The notes under the pieces are model-generated. The model ran no database searches, had not been told where the DNA came from, and saw only the letters and a list, made by a program, of their open reading frames with translations. Source: JBDTMT01 sp033764095 (GTDB lineage Bacteria > Desulfobacterota > Binatia > HRBIN30 > CADEER01). From it: 8,412 bases of DNA. This document shows, piece after piece, positions 5,436 to 8,412 of this stretch. Position numbers and translations under genes: made by a program. Within the stretch, counting starts at the first letter, position 1. Each line of letters starts with the position of its first letter. The stretch covers positions 1-8,412 of the forward strand of contig JANRJF010000228.1 in assembly GCA_033764095.1 (NCBI GenBank), given 5' to 3'.

Positions 5436-8412
5436 TCAGTCGCAGCGCAGCGTCGAGCCGGACAGCAGGCAGTCCGGCGTCCCCTGCCCGGACGGCGAGA
5501 AGGCGACGCGGCCGCACTGGCCGATCAGACCTTGCGGCGCGGCGCCGAGGATCACCACCAGCTCCAGGTTGTCGGTCGCGACCTGGAAGTCGGCGTCGCC
5601 GCCCTTGAGGCGGAACTGGATCAGGCCCGGCGTGCGATTGCTCTTGTCGCGCACCAGCGCCTTCTCGATGCCGTTGGCGCCGGTCAGGTGATCGCGGTCG
5701 CTGAACTTCCACTTCGGCGCGCTGCCGGTCCAGCCGGGCGCGGCGAAGCCCGGCGGCAGGAAGCGATCGAGCACGACCGCCCCGCTGCCGCGATCGATCA
5801 GGCGCACGGTGAGGCCGTGCGCCAGCGGATCGATCGCCGGCACGGTGGTGGCGACGACCAGCTCGCCCTTGAGGGTGAGCTTCTCGTCGCCGGCCGGCAG
5901 GTCGTTGCGCGACACCCGCAGCTTGGCCTTGCTGATCGCGCCGCCGCCGACGCAGGCGACGGTCGGCGTCGCGGTCGGGGTGCCGGTGACGGTGGCGGTG
6001 CCGCTCGCCGTCGCCGTGGCGGTGACCGAGCCGGTGGCGGTGACGGTGCGCGTCGCGGTCTGGGTGGGCGTGGGAGTGTGCGTCCAGGTCCGCGTCGCGG
6101 TGCGCGTCACGGTGGCGGTGAAGCTGGCGGTGGCGGTCGGGCCGCCCGGCGTGTCGGTGTAGCTCGGCGTCGCCGTCGCGGTGGCGGTCGCCGTCGCACT
6201 GCTGGTCGACGTCTGCGTCGCCGTCGGCGTCGCGGTCGCCGTCGCGGTGGCGGTCGGATTGTTGACCGGCACGCTCATCGGATCGGCCGGATCCGACGCG
6301 GCATCGAGCTCGCTGCGGTCGAAGTAGGTGTCCTCGTCGCGATCGACGCCCATGCGCTGGCCGGCGCCGAGCGGCACGCAGGTGTAGGTCAGGTCCTGGC
6401 CGGCGGTGCCCGCCTGCTGGCGCAGCGTCGTCTTGTCGATCAGTCCCTCGCTGGCGCGGTCGCTGCGGAAGTTGTTGCCGCCGGCGTACACCCAGCCGCG
6501 CTGCTGCCCGCCGACCACGCCCTTGACGATCAGGTCGCAGTGGTTGGCGTCGTCGCGCCCGATCAGCAGATCGATGCGGCTGATGACGGTGGCGTCGTTG
6601 AACGTCGCGCTGGTCGCCGACACCTGCTGGCCGACCGACGGCTTGAGCCCGGTGTCGAGCGCCATGATGAACGCCTCGAGGTTGCTGCGCTGGGTCGAGC
6701 TGAGCGTGAACACCGGCGCGTTGAGGAAGGCGACCACCGTCGGCAGGCTGCCGTCGTGCAGGAAGCCGAAGCCGCGCACCTGGTTGCCGAGGTTGCCGGT
6801 GCCGTTGAGCACGCCGCTCGGCAGGCCGAACATGCCGACCTTCTGGTAGGCGTTGCGCAGGTGGGCGATCTTGAACTCCTGCTGCTCGGCTTCGAACGAG
6901 GAGAGCCCGTCGGTGCCGAGCGGCAGCCGATGGCAGAAGTTGCAGTTCTGGCCGCCGTCGGTGGCGGCCATGCCGCTGAACAGCGTCCCGCCGGCGTTCT
7001 CCGCCGCCGTCGCCACGTCGGTGAGCGCACGAATCGGATTGGGCGGATACTTCACCGTCAGAATGAAGTCGGTGAACTGCTGCATCTCGCTCGCCGTCAG
7101 CTCGGCGTTGCGGCCGAGCAGCCCGACGAAGGCCGGATTGAAGGCCTTGAAGGCGGCGTCCTCGTCGAGCGGATCGCCGCCGCTGGTGCCGCCGGTGCGG
7201 TCGCCGCGCCAGTGCATCGGGCCGGCGTTGGCCATGCCGCGCAGGCTCTGCGTCGTCATCGGCCCCTTCATCGGATGGAACGGGCCGCCGCTGCCGAGGC
7301 GGAACGGGTTGGGATTGGCGACCACCGCGCCGAACGGATCGCCGAGGTCCCAGGCCAGGCTGTCGAAGTCGCCGAAGATGTGGCAGCTCGCGCAGGCGCT
7401 GTCGCCGTGCCCCGAGGTGCCGCGCGCGTCGTAGAGGAAGCGGCGGCCGAGCTTGGCGATCGCCGGCGACGGATCGTAGCGCAGCGAGACCACGGCGGTC
7501 TGCGCGCGCGCGTTGCTGCTGGCGTTGCCGACCACGGAGATGGTGTGGTCGATGCGGTTCATAACGTAGAGGCGGTCGTTGGCGGTGTCGAGCGCCAGGC
7601 CGCTCGGGCCGGCGCCGACCGTCACCTGCTGGCCGCTGATCGTGCCCGCCTCCAACTGGTTGCTGTCGAGCGCCGCGATCTTTCCGGAGCCGAAGGCGGT
7701 GACGTAGAGCGTCTGGCCGTCGGGCGAGAACACCATGTCCATCGGAAAGGCGAGGCTCTGGTCGATCTCCGCCGGCGCGCCGGTGGCGACGGCGTAGTTG
7801 ATGTGCGGGTTGAGGTGGCGCGCGGTCGGCGTCGTGCCGTTGATGACCGTGATGCGGCTCTCGGCGATATGCCCCTGCACGCCGCCGGCGCTGAGCGGCT
7901 CGAAGCGCACCGCGTTGCGCGACTCGAGATTGCTCACGTAGAGCTTCTGGTTGTCGGGCCGCACCGCCATGTTGAACAGGATGGTGCCGACCCCGGCGAC
8001 GCTGTTGCCGCTCGGCACCAGCGCCGGCGGGTTGGCGTTGGCGTCGATGACGAAGACGTCCTGGTCGGGCAGCGAGAACGCCACCGCCGCCGTCCAGTCG
8101 CGGGCGATGACGTCCTCCCAGCGGTTGTTGGCCGGGTTGAACTTGAGGATCAGGCTGGTCGGCGGCGCACCCGCGGTGGCGCCGGGCGGATTCGGCGGCA
8201 TGCCCTGCGTGCCGCTGACGATGCCCTCGACCACCGCCGTGGTGCGGTTGCCGGAGTGGAAGACGGCGGCGTAGACGCGCGAGCCGTCCGGCTTCGCCGC
8301 CAGCGCGCGCGGCGTGTCGCCGAAGCAGGGGATGATCGACAGCGGCGTGCCGCCGAGCGCGGCGCCGAGGTTGTTGGCGTCGTAGGCCCACACCAGCGCG
8401 CGCGGCGTTCCC
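5436..8412 (-). CDS. Beta-propeller/di-heme cytochrome c peroxidase-like protein with Thr-rich linker (5' partial)
   Basis: The frame is open to the right edge, so the N-terminus is missing. The GTG at 8393 is internal, since GTPRAL reads in frame before it. About 992 residues are visible. Order from the N-terminal side: YVTN-like propeller repeats (8412 to about 7440; LYVSNLES, LYVTAFGSG, LYVMNRID); a di-heme region of the MauG/CcpA type with heme sites CASCH (7394-7380) and CNFCH (6944-6930), plus HPMKGPMTTQSLRGM and GFGFLHDGS; an EF-hand-like calcium loop DRDEDTYFDRSE (6344-6309); a 98-residue Thr/Ala/Pro linker (6254-5961); and a C-terminal domain of about 170 residues with four Cys. Covalent heme requires export, so the protein should act in the periplasm or at the cell surface. 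The peroxidase-family fold suggests peroxide reduction or oxidation of a partner protein, but the substrate is unknown. The gene converges on the kinase gene and shares its palindrome. Confidence 0.88.
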   Translation of the reverse strand, partial: GTPRALVWAYDANNLGAALGGTPLSIIPCFGDTPRALAAKPDGSRVYAAVFHSGNRTTAVVEGIVSGTQGMPPNPPGATAGAPPTSLILKFNPANNRWEDVIARDWTAAVAFSLPDQDVFVIDANANPPALVPSGNSVAGVGTILFNMAVRPDNQKLYVSNLESRNAVRFEPLSAGGVQGHIAESRITVINGTTPTARHLNPHINYAVATGAPAEIDQSLAFPMDMVFSPDGQTLYVTAFGSGKIAALDSNQLEAGTISGQQVTVGAGPSGLALDTANDRLYVMNRIDHTISVVGNASSNARAQTAVVSLRYDPSPAIAKLGRRFLYDARGTSGHGDSACASCHIFGDFDSLAWDLGDPFGAVVANPNPFRLGSGGPFHPMKGPMTTQSLRGMANAGPMHWRGDRTGGTSGGDPLDEDAAFKAFNPAFVGLLGRNAELTASEMQQFTDFILTVKYPPNPIRALTDVATAAENAGGTLFSGMAATDGGQNCNFCHRLPLGTDGLSSFEAEQQEFKIAHLRNAYQKVGMFGLPSGVLNGTGNLGNQVRGFGFLHDGSLPTVVAFLNAPVFTLSSTQRSNLEAFIMALDTGLKPSVGQQVSATSATFNDATVISRIDLLIGRDDANHCDLIVKGVVGGQQRGWVYAGGNNFRSDRASEGLIDKTTLRQQAGTAGQDLTYTCVPLGAGQRMGVDRDEDTYFDRSELDAASDPADPMSVPVNNPTATATATATPTATQTSTSSATATATATATPSYTDTPGGPTATASFTATVTRTATRTWTHTPTPTQTATRTVTATGSVTATATASGTATVTGTPTATPTVACVGGGAISKAKLRVSRNDLPAGDEKLTLKGELVVATTVPAIDPLAHGLTVRLIDRGSGAVVLDRFLPPGFAAPGWTGSAPKWKFSDRDHLTGANGIEKALVRDKSNRTPGLIQFRLKGGDADFQVATDNLELVVILGAAPQGLIGQCGRVAFSPSGQGTPDCLLSGSTLRCD
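5961..6254 (-). repeat. Thr/Ala-coding low-complexity repeat (linker)
   Basis: Ninety-eight consecutive codons encode mostly Thr alternating with Ala, Val or Pro (for example TATATATPTATQTS). At DNA level this is a degenerate 6-bp period of ACC/ACG-GCC/GCG codons on the - strand. It separates the calcium loop from the C-terminal domain and is best read as an extended, possibly O-glycosylated stalk in an exported protein. Hexamer slippage would stay in frame, so length variation between strains is expected. The V/A-rich open frame antisense to it is a by-product. Confidence 0.85.

Noticed and set aside
5380..8391. 1003-codon open frame on the - strand in another frame of the di-heme gene
   Set aside because: The translation is Arg/His/Gln-rich low complexity and lacks the CxxCH motifs. 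The overlapping frame carries clear propeller, heme and calcium motifs.

Overview
The window is high-GC bacterial DNA, with G or C in nearly every third codon position. It holds two complete genes on the + strand and one large gene on the - strand that runs off the right edge. The first codons of a further - strand gene are visible at the left edge. The long Thr/Ala/Pro linker of the right-hand protein, a fused di-heme cytochrome/beta-propeller, and a six-PAS histidine kinase fit a large-genome environmental bacterium with a Gram-negative type envelope. From memory, such linkers and C-terminal domains are common in Binatota/Deltaproteobacteria-like metagenome genomes. This placement is an inference only.

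Layout: (1) 1-53, - strand, start of a probable exported or membrane protein, cut by the window edge. (2) 54-468, non-coding divergent intergenic region with an imperfect inverted-repeat element (212-374) built from four copies of a GATGAACACAGAG-like motif. (3) 469-1944, +, a standalone HerA-like ATPase of the YjgR/DUF853 family. (4) 2067-5393, +, a 1108-residue sensor histidine kinase: receiver, six PAS domains, HisKA and HATPase. Five of the PAS units repeat at an exact 363-bp spacing. (5) 5380-5416, a perfect 17-bp-stem palindrome that contains the kinase stop codon and separates the convergent genes. (6) 5436-8412, -, a secreted-type protein: beta-propeller, di-heme MauG/CcpA-like peroxidase region, EF-hand-like calcium loop, Thr-rich linker, and an unrecognised Cys-containing C-terminal domain.

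The ATPase and kinase point the same way, 122 bp apart, but nothing in the sequence ties their functions. The kinase has no cognate stand-alone response regulator in view. The di-heme protein is convergent to the kinase and probably independently transcribed. I did not find a convincing new multi-gene system. The points most worth following up are the inverted-repeat element, the in-register PAS duplication, the stop-containing palindrome, and the multidomain di-heme protein with its unidentified tail.
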